A stretch of DNA of 64,000 bases from Candidula unifasciata (Eukaryota; Mollusca; Gastropoda; Stylommatophora; Geomitridae): contig CAJHNH020000502.1 in NCBI GenBank assembly GCA_905116865.2, forward strand, positions 312,635 through 376,634, in the 5' to 3' direction. How positions within the stretch are numbered: the stretch's first letter is position 1; each line of letters opens with the position of its first letter. The notes beneath the pieces are model-generated. The model did not search any database, was not told the DNA's origin, and saw nothing but the letters and a program-made list of their open reading frames with translations. The position numbers and the translations under genes were made by a program. Below are positions 1-11,473 of this stretch, piece after piece.

Positions 1-1190
1 AAGCTGTGCTGTTTACAATGGCGTTCATTTCCTAATTATGGTGTTTTTTTCCTGTGTTCGTTTGCTTTTCAAGTGTTGTTTTTTTTCTCCCAACTACTTC
101 AATGAGGGAAAGAGTTGTCGGTGAATTTGGGGGGAGGGGGGCAAACTATTAATTGAGAGAGCTTTAAGTCACAGTAACTGCTTTACCCACTTAAAGTAGT
201 AGCAGCAGTAATAGTTGTTACACCAGGGCTGTTACACCATAGTGCTCTCATGTGAAGACCGCCGGTAAGGTTATGGCGTTCTTCTGTCCGCAAGTGAAAT
301 TATACATCCTAACCTGACCAGTCTGTGGCGACAGCACTAGCCATGCGGAACCAAATCTTCTGGCTCACGACTCTCTGTCTACTCCGATGGTAACACAGAT
401 AGCAGTGACATTATTTTAGTAGTTGTACTGGTACTTGAAGGATGATGTGGTAAATATTACACTAGCCCTATTCACTACCTTTTACAATTCCTGCTCCCTA
501 TTTTAGTCCAGATAGACAGGGATGTCAATGTCAGTTACAGCAACAACAAAATATCGCCAGTTAGTGATTTTCAAATCCTTCGAAGAGGGAGAGAGCAGTA
601 GTCGGTGGAAGAGAGGGGGGGGGGGGGTAATGACTTAAATTTAAGAGAAATTAAAGAGCTTTACACTTGATTTTCAAGTTCTCACTACCTAATTTGTTTA
701 TATTTTACTAACGCTACCTCCGCTTTTCTATTTTTTACGACTTACTTTGTTATTCACAAGTACAGTTGTAGCTTTACTTCCGTCCCCTATAAAAATACAA
801 ACAGCTTTAGCATGTGATAACAAAATAACCATTTTTGTTGCTGTGCTAATAACACCATTTAAACGACCACTAAAATAAAGACACAATTATAAGGTGCGTG
901 TTCTAAAGTTGGAAAACCAGACTATCGCTATATCCGTGCAGAGAATGATTGCAACATTAACTGTATTAGACACGTGCGATTTCCATTGTCTTTCTTTTCC
1001 AAAAACCTTCGATGAGGGAGATAGTAGTAGGTGGATTTAGTTGTGGTGGTGGGCGGGGATCAAAGACTATCTCTATATCTGAGCAGACAATGATTGTATT
1101 AGACACGTGCGTTTTCTATTTTCTTTAATTTCCATTTAGCCAAACTATGCCACAGCAACGCGTGGCCGGGTACAGCTAGTATTTCATAAA
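1..1190. repeat. Degenerate tandem repeat block
   Basis: No gene is visible. The stretch holds imperfect repeat units. One 70-80 base unit occurs twice (about 920-995 and 1063-1125), sharing the core TATTAGACACGTGCG. A second motif, a 'CTTCGAWGAGGGAGA' core followed by a G-rich run, occurs near 580-630 and 1007-1060, with a weaker form near 100-140. The right edge (about 1150-1180) contains GCAACGCGTGGCCGGGTAC, and its reverse complement appears in diverged form at about 47262-47285. The block therefore looks like the same repeat family as 47259-48800 in opposite orientation. Class unknown. Confidence 0.5.
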
Positions 1191-1203
1191 AACATGAGTT
1201 CGA

Positions 1204-1830
1204 GTGTTTTGTAAAATTGGATTATGTGCAAGTCTTTGCTGCATCACTAAGCCTCATTGCCATTCTAGTCAGCCTCCCATCAGTCATACAAACACATTGG
1301 AGTCAACTATGGCATCTGCAAGGCCCTGTCAATTTTCTCCACTACTGTACCATTCTCTATTCCTCGCATTAAAGTTCCCACAAATGAACAGCCTTTCATC
1401 TGGCAATTCCTCCAAATTTCTGAGTCAGTTCCAGTGTTTCCTTCTGACAGAACAGTCTACAGTGGCAATTACATTTATAAGGTTCCAACTGAAGCCACCA
1501 GTCTCCATCTGTATACCCTGAACTCCTCTTGCAATGTTATGCTACTGACTTAAGACAAGTACCACATGCTTTACTCCTTTCTTCGCCAGCTGACTTTGCC
1601 CGTGTCTCCTATGTCCAATAAGGTATATATAACTAACCTGCCCAGAGCAATGATATGTGTCTGTATTTAGCTCCTAGAGCATGATGCATCAAAATCATAT
1701 ATTAGCCTCTTCAGTGGAAGACCGCTCTGCCTATCACTATAACAGTTCCAATATCCCAAGTCTTACATTTTAAAACTAATCTTTCTGCTTTTCATCTTGT
1801 TTTGTTGTTGCCAGCCCTCCTATTTCTATG
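1204..1830 (-). mobile_element. I-type LINE fragment, endonuclease region
   Basis: Read on the minus strand this matches, at DNA level, the endonuclease part of the I-type LINE at 42306-43000. Shared landmarks are a segment complementary to 'CTAAATACAGACAGATATCATTGC' (diverged here near 1648-1672) and the stretch giving 'GDFNARN...' in the better copy. The reading frame is broken by several stops. The + strand ORF across 1204-1521 is only its antisense shadow; the same antisense shadow exists at 42572-42868. The fragment is truncated at both ends and has no 3' tail here. Confidence 0.6.
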
Positions 1831-1839
1831 CCTTCTTCT

Positions 1840-3370
1840 CTCACCATTCCGTCTTCTCCTCCTCCTTACTCACTCTTCACTATCTGCTGAAAACAGTGTC
1901 AGAATGAGAGCACGTACTCCGTAGCTCCGGCGACAATTCATGTGTACAGTTAAATCCATAAGCAAAAACTGAAATAATGCAGCAAATCATTGGTGACCCT
2001 AGTATTGCCTGCCTGCTAGGAAGGAGGCAGAGGATGTCCCGCAAGAGCCTATAGCCTGGGTGCTGCCCGGCATGCATGCCAGTCATCCAGCATTCATGAC
2101 CAGCTTACCTGTTGCCATCCAGTTCTTTACACATTGGCCCACCTTGAACTTAGGGGTTTATATTTGGAAATTTCTGTCTCCTAGAAGGACTGCTGTTCAA
2201 AGCTAACAGGTTCCACCTACCCGTGGACACCTTGAACTTGGGTTCTGGACTGGCGACCCCTGTGTTATGCTGATGCTGTGGGTCCTGATGGATTGGCCAT
2301 GTGTCTGATGTCGATGGTGTTGAGGTATTTGTTGTTGCGGGTTCATACACACAAACCTAATTATTGAGGTTGTACAGGAGCCTGAAAACAAAGACGTGGA
2401 TGTTCCTCATGATCTCTAGCACATCGTAGTATACTATAATTTCTGACTAGGAAGGTGCGACTCCATCAGTATCAGGCAGTAATTCTGTTTAGCCATGTTC
2501 TTCATCATCCCGTATGCTTTCCAGTCTTGCAGTGACACCGTTGTTGTCAGATTGTAAAAAGTTTGTTTAGGGTAAGGTTCCACTTGAGCTTTAAAATTTA
2601 TTGCCCAATCAAACAGATAGGTTAATCATTCAGTAAGTGGGAAAGATCATGCGTACCAACTTTAGAAAGGGTTGTGATTGTCCAGCTGAAGGTGGAGGTG
2701 AATGTTGAAGTGTAGATCTGTCACACTGGCTCATCACACCAGTTACAACCAGGTATCAGAGAAATTCTTGGATATCTTCTAATTAGAAGAGGCCATGACT
2801 TTGTAGCTGGCCTCCAGATGTCTGACTATACATCTGGCAGTCGTAGACATTGATCTCAATTGACATTCAACATAGTCCTCACTCTCTCTCTCTCTCAACC
2901 TGTAGCATCCTCTCTCTCCTGACCACTACAGCTCCGAAGGTCTACAGCTTCCAGCAACTCTTGGGTCGCTGTACAGAAGACCAGTAGAACTCTCCTATCA
3001 ACTGGACCTTAATATTACTTCAACAGACAACAATGGCTGACTGAAGACGGACTTCACTTGCTCGTTCTCCAGCATGTGCTCACAGCACATCAGCCTATCA
3101 AAGGACTCCGATGACCGACAGGACTTCTAACACAAGTCCCCTCTAGCACACAGCTATCATCAGCATTCCTGCTGTTCTGTTTCCATGGTGATCCTACGTC
3201 TTGTTGTGCCCTCACCCACCCAAGACAGTCACGATTAAAGCATCCAGTCCCCTTGGCCTTACTTCGCCAGCGGGACTATATTTTCGACCCGTACACAACC
3301 CTTACCCAGACCTTGCTGCCTGATAGTTGCACAGTACTCTGTCTGTCTCACTCGAGAGATACTGACTATG
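1840..3370. other. Unassigned stretch, no gene recognised
   Basis: No ORF here resembles a known family. Short minus-strand ORFs (2150-2350, 2203-2391) overlap in different frames and show no motif. A short CT run lies at 2881-2897. Around 3180-3300 the sequence is unusually C-rich for this AT-rich window, which would fit an old LTR or UTR, but I see no terminal repeat to support that. Confidence 0.4.
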
Positions 3371-3375
3371 ACTTG

Positions 3376-3696
<321 letters not shown>

Positions 3697-3699
3697 AAA

Positions 3700-4996
3700 T
3701 TAGTACTTTTTATAAAATGTCTTTACTGTCCTAAGCTATATGTAATGAGACTTTCAAAATACTGGGTATGTTTCAGTATTGCATAGTTTTCGACTGACAC
3801 AACAACTGCTCTCTTTCTCTTGGTGGAAATTGTCTACAAAATGCAAATCTCTAATTTCAATATTCTTACCACTGTGCTTTCCTTGCTGAAACTAACCTGA
3901 ATCTAATACTAGGTTTTACAGTAAATTAAATGTACAAAGAATGTAACACTAGACATTTCAAATGAAATCAGTTAACAGCTTCAGTTCTATCATGGACTCA
4001 GTTATAGGTGTAGAACTGTTTTAGCAGCATTGTTTTGAAAGATGCATGTTTGCACATCAGTGTACATTTGGGCATCAGTGTTGAATGGGAGAGTATTACA
4101 AATGAGATAGAAAATAAGTATAGTGACAGTTAGTTTGGTCTAGAACTGACTGCTTAGGTTTGTTCCATATACTTTGCAGATATGTTTATAAGCTATTAAA
4201 GTCAGTGTCAGCTTCATCAGTTACTTCAACAAAATGCTTTGCAGTTATTTATTTTCCTACAGACGTCAGGTTTGGCTTCAATGTGTAACAATGAATCCTG
4301 GGTAATGTGGTCATTACTCTGTTAGAGACATTTCTGTCTGGGAAATATCCCTGAAAGAAATAGGGGTGCTCTCCGTCTAAATCAGATTTACGTGAAACTC
4401 TAGACAACACAATGAGCGTTGGGCATTAAGACATTGACAATGTCCATTTAGATGTAAATATTGAGTTAGTGATGATTGTCTGTTGTCCGGACATCAACTG
4501 AAATACTTTTCAGCAGGAAGCTACCATAAAAACACTGCCAGATTCTACACTTAGCACAGTAACAAACATAAAAATGCACTTCAAATAATCAATCAGTCAC
4601 AGTTTGAACATCACAGCAAATGGGTCACCCCATGAATGCTCCATTTCTGTGCCAGTGAAAAATACAGAGAATGCCTTTCCTTGTCCCTTGTGAATTAATT
4701 GACACAGATTGTAGTCTTGGCAGAGCCAGCGGCATACATATGTGTTAAGTGCATATAGACAGTTGTCAGAGGTGTCAGCACAAAATGTCAACACTAGAAA
4801 GGCAGTTCATCATCGATGGAAGCAGCATAAACAACACATCGGTAGTTGCACACGCAATTAATTGCATAAGGCACCACCGGTTCTGTAGCAGCAAGTAATT
4901 AGGGATATGTTTGTAATGTTAACAGACTGCTAAGTGCTTTTTCTTTTAGTGTCATTTAAATCCTGTCTGGTTCACATGTACATATATTGTTTTCAG
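3700..4996 (+). other. Probable AP5Z1 intron, no feature seen
   Basis: AT-rich, without recognisable repeats or coding potential. It directly precedes an AP5Z1 exon acceptor (polypyrimidine stretch then TTTTCAG at 4990-4996). I looked for the exon that should encode the preceding helix of AP5Z1 and did not find it. Confidence 0.5.
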
Positions 4997-5179
4997 ATTT
5001 TTGCTTTGGGGGATTATACTACTCAATTTCACAGTCCAGGCACTAAGTCTGAAGTTACTGGCAAATATTATGAAAGTCTCGAAGTTGTGACATATGAACT
5101 CCTGAATCAGTTGGCATCCCAAGAATTTGATCCTATCATCCCTAAAGTTTTATCTTCTTTGATGTCAGCTTTATCGAAG
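4997..5179 (+). CDS. AP5Z1: AP-5 complex subunit zeta-1, internal exon
   Basis: This 183-base exon encodes 61 residues, from IFALGDYTTQF to SSLMSALSK. It starts after TTTTCAG and ends before a GTATGA donor; both borders are phase 0. The residues resemble the C-terminal part of human AP5Z1 as I recall it: WAIGEYLS aligns with FALGDYTT, then a helix with FEALEALLFE (YYESLEVVTYE here), then PPQVVTVLMTTLTK (IPKVLSSLMSALSK here). AP5Z1 is a helical-repeat subunit of the AP-5 adaptor complex, which works with the SPG11 and SPG15 proteins at late endosomes and lysosomes; human loss causes spastic paraplegia 48. The next exon continues in phase with the family's most conserved motif, which makes the call firm. 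Upstream exons were not found in the window. Confidence 0.85.
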
Positions 5180-5298
5180 GTATGACATACATATATGAAA
5201 AGAAGTTTCACTATTTAATAATATTGTTAAACTGAATCATGCCTGCATTCCAATTCCTATTTAGACTACTGCTACTGTAATTAAAAATACATTATTTG

Positions 5299-6200
5299 TG
5301 TCAGAGGCCAGTTCGGCTATGGGATGAACGGAGTTGATGATAGTGAATACTCACGTATGAACGAGCTGACCCTTAGTAAAACTCAGTGTGAGACCGGGCA
5401 GCTTGACCACGGAATAAACTGGGTCGAGTTAACTGGCTACGCACAGGTCACACGGTTAACACGGATTACCGCGTTTTGAGAGATTAACGCAGGAGGGGAA
5501 CAAAAAGCTTGGACAGAGCTCGCTGGAGGAGTTGTTGTGTAGTATGGACTTGGACTGGACGAGATGTAGCGCTTCGACTAGGTAAACATATGTTAGTTTA
5601 GTGACGGTTAGATTGAATAATGTTTGTGGTTAGTATTTTTTAGATAGGCTGTGATTCCATTTAATGTTTCGACGAGATAGCGTAGAGTTAATGTTCCTTG
5701 TATGGTAGACGTTCCACGCAGTATTTGTTAAGCAGCTAGTGAATGTGTGACATGCATTGTTAATGGCTGTAACACTGCCCAGTCACACTTAGGCCATACA
5801 CCTTATGTGTGTCACTGAGTCCCACGTGGCAATAGACGGCCGCTTAGTTAGCACTGATAAACTGTTAGTTTGGAATCGTGTCCTTGGGGATCCATGGAAA
5901 CGGCTCGGGTTGACCAGAAAGTAAAAGCTGCTCAACGCTCTGTTTACCGTGGCAGTTTGGTCGGTGATCTGTGTATTTTGTGCATTGATATTTGATTTGC
6001 CTGGATATGTGTTTGTCGTCGCGGAATATTCTGCATTTTGTTAATACAAAATTTAGTAAATACACAATGGCAAAAAAACTTGTTAAAGTTGATGAAGAAT
6101 TAATGGAGTTTTTTGTTTAATGTAATAAGATGGTGACTACAATTAATTATAATGAAAGTGGAAGCTGCGGTAGATTTATCAATAATATTTTAGGGTAGGG
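5299..6200. other. Unassigned block, possibly LTR or UTR
   Basis: The block is GC-richer than its surroundings and begins near TGTGTCAGAGGCCAGTTCGG. A short + strand ORF starts at 6067 after an A-rich leader and stops after 17 codons. The block lies next to the minus-strand Gypsy remnant, so it could be a solo or partner LTR. I see no second copy in the window and no clear TG...CA borders, so this is only a suggestion. Confidence 0.25.
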
Positions 6201-6599
6201 ACTGAGAACAGTCCTCCTTCCCCCTCCCCCTTCCCTCTGGTGATTTGGTGGTAGCTTCGCCAGTCATGTTTCTAGGGCAGAACTTTGTGAAGTTTGTGAA
6301 ACTCTTCATGGGGTTTCTACTACATATATGGCAACATCGATGAAAAGGATATATCCCATAGGAAGCCAGGTTATTAAATCGAGTTTCTAGTGGTTACTTT
6401 CCGAAAAGTTTTTTGGCGTTGCCATTGTACGTCTGACTCTTCAACACTCAGGCCAATCACACACCTCCTTAGGGTGAATATTTTTAAGTGTACAAAATAT
6501 AGCACCCACTGCGATGATTTTCAGATTGCTTAGCACAGGACAGACAGCTACCGCCAGGAACGTAGCAGCAAAAGGGTTAATTTCCACCCTATAGACCAA

Positions 6600-7760
6600 C
6601 TCAATTAAGGAGTGTCTTGTACTACTCTACGGCACCTCTCTATGCACAAACAAGATGGCTAGTAGAAATATGTCCCAGTCTGTGGGGTGTTCAGATGAAT
6701 TTTTTGCCAACATTCTCTTCAGAGTGCCATTTAGGTTTTCTACAGTCCCATTTGTCTGTGGATGGTATGGACTGGCGAATCGCTGTTTAATGCCCATCAT
6801 TTTGGTGACCGCTTGTGTGGCAGCAAAGATAGATTGTGTTCCTCTGTTGGATAGAATTGTTCCAGGAAAGCCAATTCTTGAGAAAACATGTAAGGCTTCT
6901 ACAATAGCCTCAGCTGTAATATTCAAAGGAGAATTGTTTCAGGCCATCTGATACAACAAATCTTTTACTGTAAGGATGGTATCTATTTCCCTTACTTGAT
7001 GAAATATTTAATGGTCCGATAAATCCACTGCACTTTTTTTAATGGTCTTTCCATGACTTTCGACTGGTGTTGAAGGTGCTGGAATTTTATCAGTAATAGT
7101 GTCTTCCTGTTGCTCATTGATGGTTAAGCATAAGGAAGCTACATGCTCATTTATTTGCCTCAGAGTTGTAGCTCATCTCGAATCTTTAGCATGTTGTCTG
7201 TGGATGGTATGGTACCCTTTCTTATCAAGACTGAAATGTGCTAGTACTCGACCTCTCACATACTTATAGTCTATACAGAGTTCTTCCGGTATTGTTTCTT
7301 GAATTGTAAGGGTTTCCAACGCTATACGTCTGTGAAAGAGTATGTGCCATTCTTTCTTAGGAACAGAGTATTGTTTCGTTCATAATCTCAAAGCTAGAGA
7401 TCCATGTGAAGACCAAATCACCCTTAGTGCAGTTTTGAAAACCATTTTCCGTCTCCTTTTCTAGGTCCACTACCTTTACTCTAACCTGCATTGCTACTTT
7501 TTTCTCTGTCATGGCTACTTCCGCCTGAAGTTGTTCCCTTTCAAATGCTCTTTGGGCTAATTTTAACTCCTTTTAAGCAGCCAGTTTCACCATTTTCAAC
7601 TGCTTCTCTGGTCAGCAGACGCTGCTCCCTTTTTTATGCTCTTCCATTTGCAAAAATGATCCTCTGACCATCTCTGTAGCTATTTGTCTACCAGTCCCAT
7701 CTTCTGTCCGAAAGTGATGAATTCTTCTAGTGACGTCATTTCATGTATCCCTGTGGAGAT
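6600..7760 (-). mobile_element. Ty3/Gypsy-like retrotransposon remnant
   Basis: Minus-strand reading gives two separate parts of a Ty3/Gypsy element. At about 7760-7440 there is a gag-like start (TSLEEFITFGQKMGLVDK, then a Glu/Lys-rich helix with AQRAFEREQLQAEVAM), typical of invertebrate Gypsy Gag N-termini. At about 7070-6620 there is an integrase core: a 'GPL..S.GNRY' stretch, then an intact 99-residue ORF (6627-6926) with FPGTILSNRGTQ, PYHPQTNGTVENLNGTLKRML. The second catalytic Asp of the DDE triad (usually SDRGTQ) is Asn here, and the rest is split by stops, so it is dead. Protease and reverse transcriptase are not recognisable between the parts, implying an internal deletion. It lies antisense in the AP5Z1 intron. 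Confidence 0.75.
6627..6926 (-). pseudogene. Gypsy integrase core fragment
   Basis: A 99-residue open segment covering the second half of an rve-type integrase core. Visible motifs are GFPGTILSNRGTQS (second acidic position changed to Asn), SPYHPQTNGTVENLNGTLKRML (the catalytic Glu within VENLN) and DWDIFLLAILFVHRE. Integrase inserts retroelement cDNA into the host genome; with the Asp-to-Asn change and no complete domain, it should be inactive. The first Asp lies upstream in a frame broken by stops. Confidence 0.8.
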
Positions 7761-8163
7761 GCATTGGGTATGCAGGGGTTCAGTCTATGAGCTCCCACGT
7801 TTTCAGACACCTTCTTATAGGTGTGACAGAGGTATTGTTGTTATTTGTGTTAGTATGCTTACACTTCCAAACACTGAATACTGTGTTGTCATTTCTCAAA
7901 GAATATTTATTTAAGTACTCATAATAATTGTAAAGTTAGTCTTGCTTCGACACAAAGTTATTGACTACTGAGTAGCCACCCGTTTTGGAACTGAACATGT
8001 TCCATATTGCATACGTTAACATCTATGATTCACAATGTAGAATCTTGATTGTAGAAATACCTACTCAAATACATTCAATAGATTTGAAAATACGAGTATT
8101 GCACGATACTGCGTATCCTGACCATGACAAAAAGTATGAATATTGAAGTATTGAAGAATCCTT

Positions 8164-8175
8164 AGAAGTATAGGT
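8164..8175. repeat. Target-site duplication, left
   Basis: AGAAGTATAGGT; an identical 12-mer lies at 11462-11473. The pair flanks the RTE element exactly at its (TGA)n 3' end and its 5' end. Confidence 0.85.
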
Positions 8176-8519
8176 CATCATCATCATCAGGTGCCTTGCC
8201 GACTGGCTTGGGCGATCATACCTCTCCATAATCTGCGATCTCCTGCAGCATGAATCAGTTTGTGTGTCGATACACCTCCATGCCAGGCAACAAGACTGTC
8301 AAGCATCTTCTCTCGTTATCTTCCTCTATCCCTCCTTCCACAGATCTTTCCAGTGGTCACAACATGTTCTATTTTCCCTCTTCTCATAACATGGCCGAAA
8401 AATTATGACTGTCTCCTTCTGATGTCTGTGATAAGTTGTCTTCGGGCTCCCGCCTCTTTCAAAACCTCTTGGCTGCTCTTTTTGGCTGTCCAAGGTATTC
8501 TAAGCATTCTTCTGTAAAA

Positions 8520-9835
8520 TCACATCTCAGAGGCCTCTAGAAATTGTTTGGCCTGCCTACTGATTGTCCAGGATTCACAGCCATATGTTAAAACTAGATG
8601 TTTGTAGCAAGCAAGAATTCTTTTTCTAACTCTCAATGACAAGATGTTTTTCATTTTATAAAATGCAGTTTCTGCCTGTCCAATTCTGTTTCTTATTTCA
8701 GTTATGTATCTTCCATCTGATGTTATCCATGTGCCCATATAGTTAAATTTCTGTACTTGTCCTAAAATAACACCATTGACTTTTGTTACACATTTAGGAA
8801 TAATTTGTTTCTTTTATACCACCATTACTTCTGTCTTCCCATTATTCAAACTGAGGCCCATTCTTCCACTTTCTAACACCACAATATCTATCATTTCCTG
8901 AAATTCTTTCCGACTTGTTGCTATCAAGACTGTGTCATCAGCATAACGTAAATTGTTTATATTGTGCCCACCAACCACAATGCCGGACAATAAAGATCTC
9001 ATTATATATTCACTGTATATTGAAAACAAATCAGGTGACAGTTCACATCCTTGTCGTACGCCCTCTTTATGCTTTGAAATATACCTTAACAGTTGTTAAT
9101 TCTTATAGCTGCTGTTTGCTGCCAATACATATTCTTTATTATTCGTAGATCTTTCCCATCAATGTTCAATTTTTCTAACAGTTTGATTACTTCTTCCTGC
9201 TTCACACAGTCAAATGCTTTTGTATAGTCTATGAAGCATAAGTACAAATCAGTCTTTACTTCTATAGCTCTTTCTGATAATGTCCTTAGGATGTATATGG
9301 CATTGTATGTACCTTTTCCTTCTACAAATCCACATTGTTCATTGCTGATTTCTGGTTTAATTTTGTTTCTTGTTCTTCTCATAATTATTCTCAGTAAAAT
9401 CTTAATCATGTGACTCATAAGACTTATTGTGCGATGGTCTTCACATTTTAAAGTGTCTGGTTTCTTTGGCAGAGCTATAAATATGGATTTTAAAAGGTCA
9501 TTTGGAATATACCCACTATTATAAATATCATTTAAAAGTTTAGTTATTATTTCAATTCCTAAATTTCCCAGTGCTTCAATTTCTTCCAGTGAGATGTTGT
9601 CTGGCCCGGGTGTTTTTCCTTTCTTCATATGATGTATTGCATCCTCCACTTCTGCAGTCATTATTGGTGGACCATCATTGTTGGTCTGCAGTTCTACATC
9701 TGGTCTATTATAATCATACAATTCCCCTATATACTCTGTCCATCTGTTAATTATATTACTATGTCCCATTATTAGGTCACCATCTTTTGATTTCGAACAT
9801 CCAGTGCTGTTATGTGTCATCTTTCCTGTTAACAT
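8520..9835 (-). pseudogene. RTE-1 reverse transcriptase and C-terminal domain (copy A)
   Basis: Open pieces at 9086-9835 (249 residues), 8814-9029 and 8520-8738. The first covers RT blocks from PGPDNISLEEIEALG through SNEQCGFVEGKGTYNA and FIDYTKAFDCV, which carries the first catalytic Asp. The second holds NNLRYADDTVLIATS with the catalytic ADD box. The third has LACYKHLVLTYGCESWTISRQ from the thumb region. Frameshifts or stops separate the pieces. RT copies the element RNA at the nicked target (target-primed reverse transcription). The intact 49147-49923 ORF of copy E is the reference used. Confidence 0.85.
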
Positions 9836-10564
9836 ATTTATCTATTGGTAAATGGAATGTGAGTCTTTCCTGTGATTTTCCCCAATCTCTACACATTTGA
9901 TTGAGCCAGGCTAATTTGGCCACTTTGCATGTGTTCACTATTTATTTTTGTATTCTAGAGTATTCTTCTTTATCATTCTTTTTCTTCCTTCTTTCATCCA
10001 TCAACTGTAGAATTTCGGTTGACATCCATTTCTTTTTTGCAACTCTATGGGTTGGTGGGATTGTCTCTTTTGATGTCTGCTGAATTTATTCACGCAATAT
10101 ACCCCACTTTTCATCAATAGTCTGTATAATTTCCATTGCATTATACCAGTTTTGTACAGTGACATTGTACTGTTCCTTCATTTCTTTATCCGTTCTAAGA
10201 ATTCCTAAATTTAACTTGATGTTCTGGGTGTTTTTCTAATGTTCTGTAGTTTTATTCTAATTTTTCCTACAACTGGAACATGGTCACTAAAGCAGTTTGC
10301 TCCTGGTTTAGTTTTTGCTCCAACTAAGCTGCTCCAGAATCATCTTGAAATCAAAATATAATCAGTCTGATTGCGGACATTATCACCAGGACTTTCTCAA
10401 GTCCACAATCTTCGAGGATGGTGTTTAAACCAGGAGTTACCTATTATCATGCTGCGTGACTCAGCCCATGGTATTAATCTGTCACCTCTCACATTCTTTT
10501 CTCCTAGGCCATAGCCACCCGTTATTCCATAGACTTTTTCACTTCCTACTTTCGCGTTGAAATC

Positions 10565-11089
10565 TCAAAGTACCATTGTTACTTTACAATTTTTGCATTG
10601 ATCAACAGCCATGTCTAACTCGTCATAAAATGCATCAATATCTTCCTCTAAACTATCTGCTGTTGGGGCATAAATCTGTACTAAGTTGATGTCAAATGGT
10701 CTGCCGCGAAGTTTTACTAATATTACTCTATCTGATATTGTCCAAAATCCTTTAACAGTTTTTGAGTTCTTTGGATCCAAAATAATACCAACTCCCTTAC
10801 TATATTCCTTTCCACCCGAGTAAATAATTTTGTGCCGATCTGAATACTTCTCCCCTGCTCCTGGCCATCGCATTTCACTAGTTCCTAATATGTTGATGTT
10901 CATTCTCTTCATTTGCATCTTGGTGTTATCCAGCTTTCCATTTTGTACGAGTGTACTGACATTCCATGTACCAATGTTCATGATGTTTCTACCATTTACT
11001 TTTTCTACAGCTGGATGACGGTCGGGTATCACCCATAGAACATGATGCTCCCTACCGGACGAGGGGATTCCACCGGAATCCCCAATCAC
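10565..11089 (-). pseudogene. RTE-1 endonuclease domain, N-terminal part (copy A)
   Basis: A 174-residue open segment of an exonuclease-endonuclease-phosphatase (EEP) fold endonuclease. Visible are NIGTWNVSTLVQNGKL (with the metal-site Asn), INILGTSEMRWPG (containing the catalytic Glu), YSGG....GVGIIL, and DINLVQIYAPTADS. This enzyme nicks the target DNA for retrotransposition. Such sequences are often auto-annotated as 'craniofacial development protein 2-like' in invertebrate genomes. The frame is lost after KVTMVL, before the domain's C-terminal half. Confidence 0.85.
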
Positions 11090-11461
11090 GTCGTTATCTG
11101 AATTCGTATTATTTTGAGGATGATTAACTAGGGATAGTACAGCGGTGGTTTCCCCTTGAATTCCGCCAGTTTGTGTATGGTTAGACTCCCATAGCCTTTG
11201 TCTAAAGAGACTTACCCTGCAAAGCAGAAGGGTGGAGAGGTTATTGTGCCTCTCAACCGCCGATGGCTATGTCCTAGAGTTTTGAGGTATTTTATAGAGT
11301 TAGCTGTCCCACCAACTAACTCGCCTCCTCTCAATGACCATCACCTGTTTTGGTCCACTGCCACTTATTCAATATATTCGTGGCTAACCTCTATATCTAG
11401 AGGCCTTTCCACCATCCGCCACCTGGTGGACGCACCTAGTAGTAGGACATGCTCTAACCCC

Positions 11462-11473
11462 AGAAGTATAGGT
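11462..11473. repeat. Target-site duplication, right
   Basis: AGAAGTATAGGT, identical to 8164-8175; marks the 5' boundary of the RTE-1 copy A insertion. Confidence 0.85.

Larger units (their letters stand above)
8176..11461 (-). mobile_element. Full-length RTE-type LINE (family RTE-1, copy A)
   Basis: A 3286-base insertion on the minus strand, flanked by a perfect 12-base target duplication. The 3' end (left side) finishes in a (TGA)n microsatellite, usual for RTE-type LINEs. Order on the minus strand: a 5' leader (about 11461-11090), an endonuclease (11089-10565 and beyond), a linker, reverse transcriptase (9835-8814) and a C-terminal domain (8738-8190). The frame is broken by several stops, so it is a fixed, inactive but nearly complete copy. 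Copies B, D and E (24152-26538, 46484-47194, 48909-50400) belong to the same family. It lies antisense in the AP5Z1 intron. Confidence 0.88.

Noticed and set aside
2150..2391. Overlapping minus-strand ORFs with His/Gln-rich peptides
   Set aside because: Two frames of the same DNA, no recognisable domain.
9231..9413. 60-codon ORF recurring at 49152-49334
   Set aside because: Antisense shadow of the RTE-1 reverse transcriptase.
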